Assembly: GCF_019091135.1 (NCBI RefSeq)
Contig: NZ_JAGXJW010000007.1
Span: forward strand, 102,895 to 166,894
Source of the DNA: Cohnella sp. GbtcB17
GTDB taxonomy: Bacteria; Bacillota; Bacilli; Paenibacillales; Paenibacillaceae
Direction: 5' to 3'
Length of the DNA stretch: 64,000 nt
Shown: piece after piece, positions 49,816-59,398 of the stretch
Numbering within the stretch: the first letter of the stretch is position 1
Layout: every line of letters starts with the position of its first letter
Notes under the pieces: model-generated
Told to the model about the DNA's origin: nothing
Databases searched by the model: none
Seen by the model: only the letters and a program-made list of their open reading frames with translations
Program-made: the position numbers and the translations under genes

Positions 49816-50694
49816 ATGACACGTAAACCGATCGCGCAATTAGCCCGCAAATATACAGAATACGATATGATTACGAGGCATACGGACCTGCCCGAGTTCC
49901 CGGAAGGGCGCGTTCGTCTTCTTCAAGCCGTGCTTGCGGACCTGCAGGAGCTGGGCGGGCAGGCGGAGCTGTATCCGCTCGCGACCTCTTTGGTTCAGCT
50001 CGGACTCGATACGCACGATCTCGTCGAGAACGAAGAGAGCGGCGCCAAGGCGCAAACGAAACAAATGCGAGCTCGGCAGATGAAGGTGCTGGCAGGCGAT
50101 TATTTCAGCGGCCGCTTTTACCATCTGCTGTCGCAGGCCGGTCAGATCGAGACGGTCAAGCGGCTGAGCGAAGCGGTATGCGAAGTGAATCGGATCAAGA
50201 TGTCGTTGTACGGCAAAATGAAGCAAATGCGCGTGAATGCCGAAGAATACGTCAGCTACGGATCGGCGATCCGGGGCGTTCTTTTCATGTCGTTCAGCCA
50301 TCTGATGAGCGGCATGTACGCCAAGCTGTGGCCCGAGCTCGTCGAACGCTTCTCGAGGTGCGAGCTTTTGCTTCAGGAGCTGCTGCGGCTCCAGCGTCCG
50401 GATGATTTGAGCGGGAGCTGGGGCGTTTGGCATGTCCTCGGCGAAGGCAGCCCCGAGGATCGGAGAGCGATCGAGGAGCGTGCGGACGATCACGGCCTGC
50501 TGCGGCAGCTGATGGACAAGTACGGCGTAGCGGACAAGCTGGTGGCGCTGCTCAGGCAATCCGCAGGACAGCTTCAGGCGATGCTGCCCAAGCTGCCGTC
50601 CGACAAGCTGGCAGCGGAGCTGTCGAATTTAATCGAACCGTTTCTTCACGGACCGGCATGGATGCCGGCCACGGCGATCAAGGAGTTGGGATGA
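49816..50694 (+). CDS. hepS: Heptaprenyl diphosphate synthase component 1
   Basis: The small non-catalytic subunit of the two-part enzyme that makes the menaquinone-7 side chain. The 292 residues include [30 protein letters not shown], and [21 protein letters not shown], the last mimicking the GDYL/F step seen in prenyl synthases but without DDxxD. ATG 49816 has CCGGAGG upstream. The gene order hepS-menG-...-hepT is as in B. subtilis, with extra genes inserted before hepT. Confidence 0.9.
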   Translation: MTRKPIAQLARKYTEYDMITRHTDLPEFPEGRVRLLQAVLADLQELGGQAELYPLATSLVQLGLDTHDLVENEESGAKAQTKQMRARQMKVLAGDYFSGRFYHLLSQAGQIETVKRLSEAVCEVNRIKMSLYGKMKQMRVNAEEYVSYGSAIRGVLFMSFSHLMSGMYAKLWPELVERFSRCELLLQELLRLQRPDDLSGSWGVWHVLGEGSPEDRRAIEERADDHGLLRQLMDKYGVADKLVALLRQSAGQLQAMLPKLPSDKLAAELSNLIEPFLHGPAWMPATAIKELG

Positions 50695-51419
50695 CCAGAA
50701 TGGATGCGAAGTCCAAGCAGAATCACGTTCATTCCGTCTTCGAGAGCATCGCGCCGAAGTACGATATGATGAACGACATTATCAGCTTCCGCCGCCATAA
50801 GGCTTGGCGGAAGTTCACCATGCGCAAGATGAACGTTAAAAGCGGCGAGACTTCGCTCGACCTGTGCTGCGGCACTTGCGACTGGACGATCGCGCTGGCC
50901 GAGGCGAGCGGCACCGGCCGAACCGTCGGGCTCGACTTCAGCGCCGGCATGCTCGCAGTCGGCCGGGAAAAGGTCAAGCAAAAAGGATTGGACAAGCAGA
51001 TCGAGCTCGTGCAAGGCAACGCGATGGAGCTTCCGTTCGCGGACGACACGTTCGATTACGTTACGATCGGCTTCGGCTTGCGCAATGTGCCCGACTATGC
51101 CAAGGTGCTCTCCGAGATGCACCGCGTCGTCAAGCCGGGCGGCCAAGTCGTCTGCCTGGAGATGTCCAAGCCGGGCTGGCAGCCGTTTAAGGCGATCTAT
51201 TATTTTTACTTTAAAAAGCTGATGCCCCTGCTAGGCAAGCTTGTGGCGAGCAAGTACGAGCAGTACCGCTGGCTGCCCGAGTCCTTGACCGATTTTCCCG
51301 ACCTGCCTAGGCTCGCCGAGATGTTCGGGGAGGCGGGTCTTCAGGAAGTGCGCGCTTATCCGCTGGCCGGAGGCGTAGCCGCGCTGCATATGGGGAAGAA
51401 AGGGAATGAACGGGCATGA
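50691..51419 (+). CDS. menG: Demethylmenaquinone methyltransferase
   Basis: The SAM-dependent methyltransferase of the UbiE/MenG family, performing the last menaquinone step. In 242 residues: [20 protein letters not shown] (family signature), the SAM loop [12 protein letters not shown] (about 60), [24 protein letters not shown] and the C-terminal [12 protein letters not shown] 50691 overlaps the hepS stop (ATGA), and the last codons overlap ubiA. Called menH in older B. subtilis literature. Confidence 0.95.
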   Translation: MTRMDAKSKQNHVHSVFESIAPKYDMMNDIISFRRHKAWRKFTMRKMNVKSGETSLDLCCGTCDWTIALAEASGTGRTVGLDFSAGMLAVGREKVKQKGLDKQIELVQGNAMELPFADDTFDYVTIGFGLRNVPDYAKVLSEMHRVVKPGGQVVCLEMSKPGWQPFKAIYYFYFKKLMPLLGKLVASKYEQYRWLPESLTDFPDLPRLAEMFGEAGLQEVRAYPLAGGVAALHMGKKGNERA

Positions 51420-52291
51420 TTCGGAAGTTGAAGATTTTCCTCGAAATGATTAAGTTCGAACATACGATATTTGCCCTGCCGTTCGCCTACGTAGGCACGA
51501 TTCTAGGTTCCGTCACCGTCAACCGCGAGCTGCCCTCCTGGGCGCAGTGCGGCTGGATTCTGCTCGCCATGGTCGGCGCGCGGACGGCCGCGATGAGTTT
51601 GAACCGCATTATCGACAAAGCGATCGACGCGCGCAACCCGCGAACGGCGGGCAGGGCGATCCCCGCGGGATTGCTGAAGTCGTCCGAAGCGGTGCTGTTC
51701 GTCGTCATCTCCTTCGCTTTGCTGTTCTGGGCGGCATCGCAGCTGAACCCGCTGGCGCTCAAGCTGATGCCGATCGCGGTATTCATGACCGTCATCTACT
51801 CTTATACCAAGCGTTTCACATGGGCCTGCCATCTTGTGCTCGGCCTCACGCTCGGACTCGCACCGCTGGGCGGCTGGGTCGCCGTCACCGGTACGATCAC
51901 GTGGCCGGCCGTCGTGCTGTTCGCGGCTGTCGCGCTTTGGTCGACCGGCTTCGATATCATCTACGCCAGCCAGGACGTCGACTTCGACCGCAAGGAAGGC
52001 CTGTATTCGTATCCTGCGCGTTTCGGCATCGCCACGGCGCTAATGACCGCCAGAGTCATGCACGTCGTCACGCTCGCCGGCTTCATTTTGCTGCTCGCGA
52101 TGACGGACCTTAGCTGGTGGTATTTGGCCGGCACGCTGGTGGCGGCCGTACTGCTGTATTACGAGCATCAGCTCGTCAAGCCGGACGATTTAAGCAAGCT
52201 GAATGCCGCTTTCTTTACGATGAACGGTGTGCTTAGCACCGTATTGTTCGTTTTCACCTTCATCGATCTCGTATTGGTGCGCGCATGGTGA
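51416..52291 (+). CDS. UbiA-family prenyltransferase, probably of the menaquinone pathway
   Basis: A membrane prenyltransferase of 291 residues with eight or nine helices and two aspartate motifs: [15 protein letters not shown] (about 63) and [16 protein letters not shown] (about 180), which bind Mg-prenyl diphosphate. It starts [25 protein letters not shown]. Sitting with ubiX and mqnA, it is more likely the futalosine-route prenyltransferase (MqnP type) than MenA or a ubiquinone enzyme. It overlaps both neighbours, indicating tight operon structure. Confidence 0.88.
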   Translation: MIRKLKIFLEMIKFEHTIFALPFAYVGTILGSVTVNRELPSWAQCGWILLAMVGARTAAMSLNRIIDKAIDARNPRTAGRAIPAGLLKSSEAVLFVVISFALLFWAASQLNPLALKLMPIAVFMTVIYSYTKRFTWACHLVLGLTLGLAPLGGWVAVTGTITWPAVVLFAAVALWSTGFDIIYASQDVDFDRKEGLYSYPARFGIATALMTARVMHVVTLAGFILLLAMTDLSWWYLAGTLVAAVLLYYEHQLVKPDDLSKLNAAFFTMNGVLSTVLFVFTFIDLVLVRAW

Positions 52292-52908
52292 GGCCGGGAG
52301 AACGTCCTCGTCGTTGGGCGGTCGGGATCACCGGCGCGAGCGGCGCCGTTTACGGCATCAGCTTGTGCAGGGAACTGTTAAAGGCGGGCATCGACGTTCA
52401 TCTGGTCATCTCCGAGGCCGGTTGGCGCGTACTTAAGGAGGAGCTGGGCTGGAACGCCGCCAAGCGCGCCGCGTCCGTGGCCGATGCTTTTGCCGGGATC
52501 GAAGGCGGCGAACTGGTCTACTATCCGCCCGGCGATATCGGCGCCGCGATCGCGAGCGGCTCCTTCCGGTGCGAGGGGATGGTCGTCGTCCCGTGCTCGA
52601 TGGGGACGCTGTCCGCGATCGCCCACGGCAGCTCGGACAACCTGATGACGCGGGCGGCCGACGTCGCGATGAAGGAGGGGCGTCCGCTGCTGCTCGTGCC
52701 GCGGGAGACGCCGCTGAACGCCGTGCATCTCGAGAACATGCTGAAGCTGGCGCGGATCGGCGTTCGCATCATTCCGGCGATGCCGGCCTTTTACCAGGGG
52801 CCGCAGACGTTGGACGACGTCGTCAGGTTCATGACCGGCAAGATTATGGACGTCATGGGTCTCGATCATCATTTATACAACAGATGGGGCGAAAGCAATG
52901 AATCATGA
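52285..52908 (+). CDS. ubiX: Flavin prenyltransferase UbiX
   Basis: Makes prenylated FMN for UbiD-type decarboxylases. The 207 residues have WAVGITGASGAVYGISL (FMN site), FRCEGMVVVPCSMGTLSAIAHGSSDNLMTRAADVAMKEGRPLLLVPRETPLN and a C-terminal DHHLYNRW. In the futalosine route a UbiX/UbiD pair decarboxylates the naphthoate intermediate, so its presence beside mqnA and a UbiA enzyme is coherent; ubiD itself is not in the window. ATG 52285 overlaps the ubiA end. Confidence 0.94.
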   Translation: MVRPGERPRRWAVGITGASGAVYGISLCRELLKAGIDVHLVISEAGWRVLKEELGWNAAKRAASVADAFAGIEGGELVYYPPGDIGAAIASGSFRCEGMVVVPCSMGTLSAIAHGSSDNLMTRAADVAMKEGRPLLLVPRETPLNAVHLENMLKLARIGVRIIPAMPAFYQGPQTLDDVVRFMTGKIMDVMGLDHHLYNRWGESNES

Positions 52909-53779
52909 CCGAACGGAGCCGATCCGGATCGGCAGAATCGACTATACGAACGTATGGCCGGTATTCCACCACTTTGAGCCGACGCTGCTCCGATGTGCAC
53001 CCAAGCTGGTGCGGGCGATGCCCGCCGAGCTCAACCGGCGGCTGCGAGAAGGCGCGATCGACATGGCCGGCATTTCTTCGTTCGCTTACGGCCTGAACAG
53101 CGAAGACTACGTGCTGCTGCCGAATCTGTCGGTGAGCGCCCGCGGTCCCGTGCAGTCGATTCTGCTGTTCCTGAAGTCGCCGCTCGAGAGAGTGCTCGAC
53201 GGCGGCACGATCGCCATGACGACCACTTCGGCAACCTCGGTCAATCTATTGAAGATTTTGATGGAGAAATTCCATGGCGGGCATCCGGTATACGAATCCG
53301 CCGAACCGGATCTCGAGACGATGCTGGCGAAGGCGGACGCGGCGCTGCTCATCGGGGATCACGCCATTCGGGCTTCCTGGCAGCGTCACGGCTACGAGGT
53401 CATCGACCTGTCGGACAACTGGTACCGGTTCACCGGCATGTGGATGACCTTCGCGGTATGGGCGGTCAGACGCGAAGCAGCTGCCGCGAAGCCTGCGGAC
53501 ATCGGAGAGGTCTACGAGGCGCTGGTCGAGTCGAAGCGGCTTTCGTACGGCGACAAGCAGCCGGTCATTGCGCACGCGCTGCATACCGTCGGCGGGACAG
53601 AAGCTTATTGGAAGTCATATTTCGGCGGCTTGAACCACGATTTCGGCGCAGGTCAGCGCGAAGGCTTGTCCTTGTTTTTCAAATACGCCCGCGAGCTTGG
53701 CTATATGGACAAGGCCGTCTCGATCGAGGAATGGGGCCCGGCCGGACCGGTCGCGGCGCCGGCGGCACCACCACAATGA
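52898..53779 (+). CDS. mqnA: Chorismate dehydratase MqnA
   Basis: The first enzyme of the futalosine menaquinone route, forming 3-[(1-carboxyvinyl)oxy]benzoate from chorismate. The 293 residues match the MqnA/MqnD-type two-lobed fold: RIGRIDYTNVWPVFHHF, a DMAGISSFAYGLN segment, VSARGPVQSILLFLK, TTTSATSVNLLKIL and ADAALLIGDHAIRA. The C-terminus is Ala/Pro-rich. Chorismate synthase (aroC) lies 3 kb downstream. AAAGCA before the ATG is a weak ribosome site; coupling to ubiX (11-base overlap) likely compensates. Confidence 0.93.
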   Translation: MNHDRTEPIRIGRIDYTNVWPVFHHFEPTLLRCAPKLVRAMPAELNRRLREGAIDMAGISSFAYGLNSEDYVLLPNLSVSARGPVQSILLFLKSPLERVLDGGTIAMTTTSATSVNLLKILMEKFHGGHPVYESAEPDLETMLAKADAALLIGDHAIRASWQRHGYEVIDLSDNWYRFTGMWMTFAVWAVRREAAAAKPADIGEVYEALVESKRLSYGDKQPVIAHALHTVGGTEAYWKSYFGGLNHDFGAGQREGLSLFFKYARELGYMDKAVSIEEWGPAGPVAAPAAPPQ

Positions 53780-53794
53780 ACCGAAGGTGACTAT

Positions 53795-54769
53795 ATGAAG
53801 TTGATGCAGCTCTACGCTTCACTCAAATCCGATCTGCAAGCGATCGAAGACGCGCTGGCCGGCAGCGTCGCCAGCGACCTGCCGCTGCTGAACGAATCGG
53901 CGCTGCACCTGCTCAAGGCGGGCGGCAAGCGGCTGCGTCCGGTGTTCGTGCTGCTGTCGGGTAAGTTCGGCCAATATTCGCTCGATCAGCTCAAACGCGT
54001 CGCCGTGCCGCTCGAGCTCATACATATGGCATCGCTCGTGCACGACGACGTGATCGACGACGCCGACACGCGCCGCGGGCAGCCGACGGTGAAGGCGAAG
54101 TGGGACAACCGCATTGCGATGTTTACCGGCGACTATCTGCACGGCAAGTCGCTCGTCATCGCGACGGAGCTTGCGCATCCGCGCATCCATCAGATTTTGT
54201 CCGGCGCGATCGTCCAGATGTGCATCGGCGAGATGGAGCAGATCCGGGATTTTTTCAATACGGAGCAGAGCGTCCGCAACTATTTGCTGCGCATTCGCCG
54301 CAAGACGGCGCTGCTCATCGCCATCAGCTGCCAGCTCGGCGCGATGGCGGCGGGCGCACCCAAAAAGCAGTGCGACATCTTGTACCGCTACGGCTACAAC
54401 GCCGGCATGCTTTTTCAGATCACGGACGACCTGCTCGATCTGTGCGGCACGGAAAAAGCGATCGGAAAGCCGCCGGGCAGCGATCTCCGTCAAGGGAACA
54501 TTACGCTGCCCGTGCTCTACGCGCTGCAGGAGCCTGCGCTTCGGGACAAGCTGCTGGGCGAGATCGCGAAGATTCAGGCCGCCGGCGGGAATGCCGACTC
54601 GAGTGCGGCCGTCAAGCTGGTGCGGGGCAGCTCGGGCATCCGGCAGGCCGAAGCGCTGGCCGAGCGATATATGGCGAAGGCGCTCAAGCTGCTTGAAGGC
54701 TTGCCGGCCATTCCTGCGCGCAAAAATTTGGCGGATATCGCGAGATTTGTGGCGCAAAGAAGCTATTAA
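53795..54769 (+). CDS. hepT: Heptaprenyl diphosphate synthase component 2
   Basis: The catalytic subunit for the C35 menaquinone chain, 324 residues. It has GGKRLRPVFVLLSG, the first aspartate motif SLVHDDVIDDADTRRG, the GDYLHGKS step and the second motif QITDDLLDLCGT. It pairs with HepS encoded 3 kb upstream. CCGAAGGTGACTAT precedes the ATG. It ends the hepS-menG-ubiA-ubiX-mqnA-hepT block. Confidence 0.95.
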   Translation: MKLMQLYASLKSDLQAIEDALAGSVASDLPLLNESALHLLKAGGKRLRPVFVLLSGKFGQYSLDQLKRVAVPLELIHMASLVHDDVIDDADTRRGQPTVKAKWDNRIAMFTGDYLHGKSLVIATELAHPRIHQILSGAIVQMCIGEMEQIRDFFNTEQSVRNYLLRIRRKTALLIAISCQLGAMAAGAPKKQCDILYRYGYNAGMLFQITDDLLDLCGTEKAIGKPPGSDLRQGNITLPVLYALQEPALRDKLLGEIAKIQAAGGNADSSAAVKLVRGSSGIRQAEALAERYMAKALKLLEGLPAIPARKNLADIARFVAQRSY

Positions 54770-54846
54770 TCGGTACGGTTGTGGTAAAATGATGGAAATA
54801 CCGCGGATGTGCCGGACAGGCCTTTCGTATCACAGGGGGTTGAATG

Positions 54847-55290
54847 ATGGAACGCACGTATCTCATGGTAAAGCCTGACGGCATCGAGCGGGGGCTGATC
54901 GGGGAGATCGTCGGCCGCTTCGAACGCAAGGGATTGAAGCTGATCGCCGCCAAACTTATGCGGGTAACGCCGGAGTTGGCCGAGCGGCATTACGCGGAAC
55001 ACAAGGGCAAAGTCTTTTACGACCGGCTCATCACATTCATCACTTCCGGTCCCGTGTTCGCCATGGTGTGGGAGGGAGACGACGCCGTGACAGCGGCCCG
55101 CCAGCTGATCGGCAAGACGAGCGGGATCGAGGCGGCGCCCGGCACGATTCGCGGAGATTACGCGATACATACCAATTATAACTTGATTCACGGCTCGGAT
55201 TCGCAAGAGAGCGCGCTTCGCGAGATCGGCATCTTTTTTGCCGAGGATGAGCTGCTTGACTACGACAAAGTCATTCAAGTGTGGATCTAG
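54847..55290 (+). CDS. ndk: Nucleoside diphosphate kinase
   Basis: Transfers gamma-phosphates between NTPs and NDPs by a phosphohistidine. The 147 residues contain [18 protein letters not shown], the active-site histidine in NLIHGSDS (about 115), and [14 protein letters not shown] 54847 has AGGGGG seven bases before; ATG 54844 is also possible. TGGTAAAAT at 54782-54790 could be an extended -10 promoter. The order hepT-ndk-cheR-aroC is as in B. subtilis. Confidence 0.96.
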   Translation: MERTYLMVKPDGIERGLIGEIVGRFERKGLKLIAAKLMRVTPELAERHYAEHKGKVFYDRLITFITSGPVFAMVWEGDDAVTAARQLIGKTSGIEAAPGTIRGDYAIHTNYNLIHGSDSQESALREIGIFFAEDELLDYDKVIQVWI

Positions 55291-55329
55291 ACGCTTTACA
55301 AGCGCGACGAACCGACGGGGAGCATGGGC

Positions 55330-56136
55330 ATGAGCGAACATTTAGCGCGGATGACGCCTGAGGACGAGGATTTCGCCAATTTTATCGCGAATGTCCGCAA
55401 GGCGACATCGATCGATCTTTCGCAGTACAAAGAAACGCAGATGCGCAGGCGGCTCACGACGCTGCGCGTCAAAAATGGCTTCGCCGATTTTAATTCCTAT
55501 TTTAAAGCCATTATGGACGAGCCCCGTCTCCGCAACGAATTTTTGGATCGCATGACGATCAATGTCTCCGAATTTTGGCGCAACCCGAATCGCTGGAGCA
55601 TGCTCATGGACCGGTTTCTGCCGGACATGATCAAGCGTTCGCCGAAGCTCAAAGTGTGGAGCGCCGCATGCTCGACGGGCGAAGAGCCCTATACGATCGC
55701 GATGATTCTCGATCGGCTCGGCGCCCTGGGGCAGGCGACGCTGCTTGCGACCGACATCGACGAAGGCGTGCTCGCCAAAGCCAGGACCGGCATCTATCCC
55801 GAGCGTTCGATCCGGGAAGTGCCCAAGGACATGGTGGAGGCTTACTTCAAAGGCGGCGGGGACGCCTTTCAGGTGGACGAACGTTTGAAGCGCGCCGTCC
55901 GGTTTCAGAAGCAGAATTTGCTTTTCGATTCGTTCCAGGACGGGTTCGACCTGATCGTCTGCCGCAACGTCATGATTTATTTCACCGAGGAAGCGAAGCA
56001 GCAGCTGTACGACAAGTTTGCCAAGGCGCTGAAGCCCGGCGGCATTCTTTTCGTCGGCAGCACCGAACAGATTTTCTCGCCCGGCCAATACGGACTCGAG
56101 ACCGCCGACACGTTTTTCTACCGCCGCCTCGTATGA
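55330..56136 (+). CDS. cheR: Chemotaxis protein methyltransferase CheR
   Basis: Methylates glutamates of chemoreceptors using SAM. The 268 residues show the helical N-terminal domain (DFANFIANVRKATSIDLSQYKETQMRRRL) and the SAM domain (KVWSAACSTGEEPYTIAM, LLATDIDEGVLAKARTGIY, FDLIVCRNVMIYF). ATG 55330 has GGGGAG eight bases before; ATG 55324 is too close to it. cheR occurs at this point, away from other che genes, in B. subtilis too. Confidence 0.95.
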   Translation: MSEHLARMTPEDEDFANFIANVRKATSIDLSQYKETQMRRRLTTLRVKNGFADFNSYFKAIMDEPRLRNEFLDRMTINVSEFWRNPNRWSMLMDRFLPDMIKRSPKLKVWSAACSTGEEPYTIAMILDRLGALGQATLLATDIDEGVLAKARTGIYPERSIREVPKDMVEAYFKGGGDAFQVDERLKRAVRFQKQNLLFDSFQDGFDLIVCRNVMIYFTEEAKQQLYDKFAKALKPGGILFVGSTEQIFSPGQYGLETADTFFYRRLV

Positions 56137-56189
56137 AGCGGCCTCCCCTGCGCGATACTAGGAGCGATTCTGAGGCAGCGGAGGGTGTC

Positions 56190-56381
56190 ATGGACAAGCG
56201 CAAAGCGATCGAAGCCTATCGGAGCGGGCTCATCACGGCGCAGGAATGCGCGCAAATACTCGGGCTCGAGCATCCGTCGCTGCTCGGTCTGGTGCCGGAA
56301 GCGGTACAAGCCCGTCTCTCGCCGAAGGACACATCCGTCCTCGGAGAAGGCAAGCGGGACATGGCCGGCTCTCGCGACTGA
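56190..56381 (+). CDS. Small HTH-like protein after cheR
   Basis: A 63-residue basic/acidic protein starting with KRKAIEAYRSGLITAQECAQILGLE, which reads like a short helix-turn-helix of the excisionase/MerR-like or Sigma-70 region 4 style, then LVPEAVQARLSPKD. GGAGGGTGTC is a good ribosome site before ATG 56190, 53 bases after cheR. Function unknown; it is too short for a firm family call. Confidence 0.55.
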   Translation: MDKRKAIEAYRSGLITAQECAQILGLEHPSLLGLVPEAVQARLSPKDTSVLGEGKRDMAGSRD

Positions 56382-56382
56382 A

Positions 56383-56402
56383 GCGGCGCCGGCAGGCGCC
56401 GC
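56383..56402 (+). terminator. GC-rich hairpin after the small HTH-like gene
   Basis: GCGGCGCC (56383-56390) pairs with GGCGCCGC (56395-56402) around GGCA; there is no T run. Confidence 0.4.
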
Positions 56403-56440
56403 GCCGACTTTCGGTCCGTCCGTATGGGCGGGCTCTTTTC

Positions 56441-56470
56441 TTGTCAAAAGCTTTAACGCTGTACTATAAT
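56441..56470 (+). promoter_or_regulatory. Sigma-A promoter for aroC-aroB-aroH
   Basis: TTGTCA (56441-56446), an 18-base spacer and TATAAT (56465-56470), 47 bases before the aroC TTG. Confidence 0.75.
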
Positions 56471-56516
56471 AAACGAAAGTATTCGGGTCGCCGCAAGATT
56501 CGGGGAGGAACTCAAC

Positions 56517-57692
56517 TTGACACTACGCTACTTAACCGCGGGCGAGACGCACGGCCCGCAGCTTACCGCTATTATCGAAGGCTTGCCAAGCAATCTCGAG
56601 CTGGACTTCGAAGCGCTTAACTTCCAGCTTCAGCGCAGACAGAAGGGACATGGGCGCGGCCGTCGGATGCAGATCGAACAGGATACGGCCCAGATCGTGG
56701 GCGGCGTGCGTCACGGCCGCACGACCGGCGCGCCGGTCGCGCTCGTCGTCGCCAACAACGACTGGAAGCATTGGACCTCGGTCATGAACGTCGAGCCGAT
56801 CGAAGGCGGCGACGAGGCCAAGCGCCGCGTGCATCGTCCGCGCCCCGGCCATGCCGACCTGAACGGCGGCATCAAGTACGAGCAGAAGGACCTTCGCAAC
56901 ATTTTGGAGCGCTCCAGCGCGCGCGAGACGGCCGCGAGAGTGGCGGTCGGCGCCGTCGCCCGGCAGCTGCTGGCCGAATTCGGCATTCGCGTGGCCGGCC
57001 ATGTCGTCTCGATCGGCGGCATCAAGGCACCGCCGCTTCCCGCGGACATCGGCGTCGACGAGCTGATTGAGCGCACGGAGGCTTCCTCCGTTCGCGTCAT
57101 CGACGCGGAGACGGAGCAGCGGATGATCGAGCTGATCGACAAGACGAAGGCGGACGGAGATTCGATCGGCGGTGTCGTCGAATGCATCGTCACGGGACTG
57201 CCGATCGGTCTCGGCAGCCACGTGCAATGGGACCGCAAGCTCGACGGCCGGATCGCGCAGGCGGTCGTCTCGATCAACGCGTTCAAGGGCGTCGAGATCG
57301 GCATCGGCTTCGAGGCTGCGGACCGTCCGGGCTCGCAGGTTCATGACGAGATTTTGTATACCGAGGAGAAGGGCTACCACCGGGCGAGCAATCGTCTGGG
57401 CGGCTTCGAGGGCGGCATGACGAACGGCGAGCCGATCGTCGTGCGCGGCGTCATGAAGCCGATCCCGACGCTGTACAAGCCGCTCAAGAGCGTCGATATC
57501 GATACGCGCGAGCCTTTTACGGCCCAGGTTGAGCGTTCAGACGCCTGTGCGGTGCCGGCGGCGAGCGTCGTGATGGAAAACGTCGTCGTCTGGGAAGTCG
57601 CCAAGGCGTTTATTGAGAAGTTCGGCGGAGATTCGATGGAAGAGATTCGCGCGAACTACGACAATTATATGAAGCAGACGAGGGACTATTAA
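56517..57692 (+). CDS. aroC: Chorismate synthase
   Basis: Makes chorismate from EPSP with reduced FMN. The 391 residues show the family signatures [33 protein letters not shown] and [23 protein letters not shown] (FMN and substrate binding), with [10 protein letters not shown] later. Start is TTG 56517 with GGGGAGGAAC ahead. Called aroF in B. subtilis. aroB begins at the next base, so aroC-aroB-aroH is one operon leading into the trp leader. Confidence 0.97.
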   Translation: MTLRYLTAGETHGPQLTAIIEGLPSNLELDFEALNFQLQRRQKGHGRGRRMQIEQDTAQIVGGVRHGRTTGAPVALVVANNDWKHWTSVMNVEPIEGGDEAKRRVHRPRPGHADLNGGIKYEQKDLRNILERSSARETAARVAVGAVARQLLAEFGIRVAGHVVSIGGIKAPPLPADIGVDELIERTEASSVRVIDAETEQRMIELIDKTKADGDSIGGVVECIVTGLPIGLGSHVQWDRKLDGRIAQAVVSINAFKGVEIGIGFEAADRPGSQVHDEILYTEEKGYHRASNRLGGFEGGMTNGEPIVVRGVMKPIPTLYKPLKSVDIDTREPFTAQVERSDACAVPAASVVMENVVVWEVAKAFIEKFGGDSMEEIRANYDNYMKQTRDY

Positions 57693-58805
57693 ATGGCTGC
57701 GGCAGGAGAAATCCGCGAGTTGACCGTCGACCTCGGCGATCGCTCGTATCCGATCTACATCGGGTCCGGTCTGCATGCGGAGTCCGGCGCGTATTTCAAG
57801 CGGCTAGGCTTGCCTGTAGGCTCACCGTTGCTGCTCGTCACCGACGCGTCCGTCCACGGCTTGTACGCGGATCGGATCAAGCAATCGCTCGAGGACGCGG
57901 GGTACCAAGTCCACATGTCCGTCGTACCTTCGGGCGAGTCGTCCAAGTCGCTTGCGCAGCTTGACGCGCTCGTCGCCGATGCGCTGACGGGCGGTCTCGA
58001 CCGCAAATCGACGGTCGTCGCACTCGGCGGCGGCGTTGTAGGCGACCTGGCCGGCTTTCTCGCCGCCGTCTACATGCGCGGCGTCCGCTTCGTGCAGATG
58101 CCGACGACGATTCTTGCGCACGACAGCAGCGTCGGCGGCAAGACGGCAGTCAACCACAGTCTCGCGAAAAACATTATCGGCGCCTTCCACCAGCCCGAAG
58201 CGGTGCTGTACGATCTGGACGCGCTCGTCAGCCTGCCTCTGCGGGAGGTGCGTTCAGGCCTGTCCGAGGTGATCAAGCACGGCTTGATCTGGGACGCCGC
58301 CTTCGTCGATTGGTGCGAGGAGAACGCGGAGCGGCTGCTTGCGCTCGACCCCGATGCGCTCGGCTACGCGCTGTACGAAGGCTGTAAGGTCAAGTCGATC
58401 GTCGTCTCCAGGGACGAGCGGGAGAACGATCTACGCGCCATACTTAATCTCGGCCATACGATCGGGCATGCGCTCGAGGCGGCGGCCGGGTACGGGGAGC
58501 TGCTGCACGGCGAAGCGATCGCGATCGGCATGGTCGGCTCGGCCCGGCTCGCCGCGCGGTTCGGATACGGCGACGACATCGCGATCCGTACGGAAGCGAT
58601 TTTCCGCAAGTTCGGCTTGCCGGTTCGCATCCCGGCGCATCTCGCCGCGGACGAGATCATGAAGGCCATGCAGCACGACAAGAAGTTCAGCGAGGGCAGC
58701 ATGGTGTTCGTCGTGCCGACGTCGATAGGCAGCGTCGAGATCAGGCGCGACGTGAGCGCGGCCTGGGTAAGAGAGATCGTCGAAGGGTTGACAGAGGAGG
58801 CTTGA
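57693..58805 (+). CDS. aroB: 3-dehydroquinate synthase
   Basis: The second shikimate enzyme, NAD- and zinc-dependent, 370 residues. It has GGGVVGDLAGFLAAVYMRGVRF (NAD loop), TTILAHDSSVGGKTAVNH (active site), SEVIKHGLI (zinc-ligand glutamate nearby), LNLGHTIGHALEAAAGY and HGEAIAIGM (zinc histidines). It begins one base after the aroC stop. It produces substrate for the pathway whose end product is used by aroC, aroH, trpE and mqnA in this window. Confidence 0.97.
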   Translation: MAAAGEIRELTVDLGDRSYPIYIGSGLHAESGAYFKRLGLPVGSPLLLVTDASVHGLYADRIKQSLEDAGYQVHMSVVPSGESSKSLAQLDALVADALTGGLDRKSTVVALGGGVVGDLAGFLAAVYMRGVRFVQMPTTILAHDSSVGGKTAVNHSLAKNIIGAFHQPEAVLYDLDALVSLPLREVRSGLSEVIKHGLIWDAAFVDWCEENAERLLALDPDALGYALYEGCKVKSIVVSRDERENDLRAILNLGHTIGHALEAAAGYGELLHGEAIAIGMVGSARLAARFGYGDDIAIRTEAIFRKFGLPVRIPAHLAADEIMKAMQHDKKFSEGSMVFVVPTSIGSVEIRRDVSAAWVREIVEGLTEEA

Positions 58806-58810
58806 AGCGC

Positions 58811-59182
58811 ATGAGCATGAGAGGCATTCGAGGCGCCATTACGGTGGACGTCAATGAAGCGACGCCTATATTGGAAGCGACGATTGAGCTGCTGGGCGCG
58901 ATCGTCGAGGAGAACGGCACGCGTCCCGAGGACATTTGCAGCGTGTTCATCACGGTGACGCCGGATTTGGACGCGACGTTCCCGGCGAGCGCGATTCGCA
59001 GAATGGCGGGCTGGGAGCTGGTGCCGCTGATGTGCTCCGTAGAGATTCCCGTCAAGGGCGGTCTTGAGCGCTGCATTCGGCTGATGGTTCACGTGAACAC
59101 CGAGGCGACGCAAGCGGAGATTCGCCATGTGTACCTCGGCGAAGCCGTCAAGCTTCGGCCGGATCTGTCGTCCGCCCGTTGA
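58811..59182 (+). CDS. aroH: Chorismate mutase, AroH type
   Basis: The monofunctional trimeric chorismate mutase that makes prephenate for phenylalanine and tyrosine. The 123 residues include MRGIRGAITVDVNE with the active-site arginine, and ERCIRLMVHVNT with the second key arginine, then EIRHVYLGEAVKLRPDL. AGGAGG ten bases before supports ATG 58811; TTG 58802 would be too close to it. The last codons overlap the trp promoter -35 box. Confidence 0.95.
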   Translation: MSMRGIRGAITVDVNEATPILEATIELLGAIVEENGTRPEDICSVFITVTPDLDATFPASAIRRMAGWELVPLMCSVEIPVKGGLERCIRLMVHVNTEATQAEIRHVYLGEAVKLRPDLSSAR

Positions 59183-59208
59183 CGTCCGCCCTCCGGCGAT
59201 GCTATAGT
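59179..59208 (+). promoter_or_regulatory. Sigma-A promoter of the trp operon
   Basis: TTGACG (59179-59184), an 18-base spacer and TATAGT (59203-59208). The -35 box overlaps the aroH stop codon. Confidence 0.8.
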
Positions 59209-59265
59209 AGACACATTACTTGGCGCAGAACCGTCGGCCGGAGGGACGATGACTTACGCGCGGGT

Positions 59266-59293
59266 GAGACGAGCAGAGCAGAGATGAGCGGAG
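59266..59293 (+). promoter_or_regulatory. TRAP-binding site in the trp leader
   Basis: Six GAG triplets start at 59266, 59271, 59276, 59281, 59286 and 59291, each separated by exactly two bases, the classic TRAP spacing. The GCAGAG at 59278-59283 is complementary to CTCTGC at 59402-59407 in the terminator stem, so TRAP binding would block an antiterminator helix. The rest of the 348-base leader (59183-59530) holds the promoter and terminator only. Confidence 0.93.
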
Positions 59294-59398
59294 CGGCCGA
59301 TACGGTTCCTTGCGGAACGCGAAGTCGGCATAGGCGGCGAACGAACCGGCGGCATGAGCCGGGCGGTAGCTTGTCTACATATCCCTTATCTATGAGAT

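Noticed and set aside
55982..56447. Minus-strand frames opposite the end of cheR and the small HTH-like gene
   Set aside because: Arg/Ala-rich shadow composition without ribosome sites.
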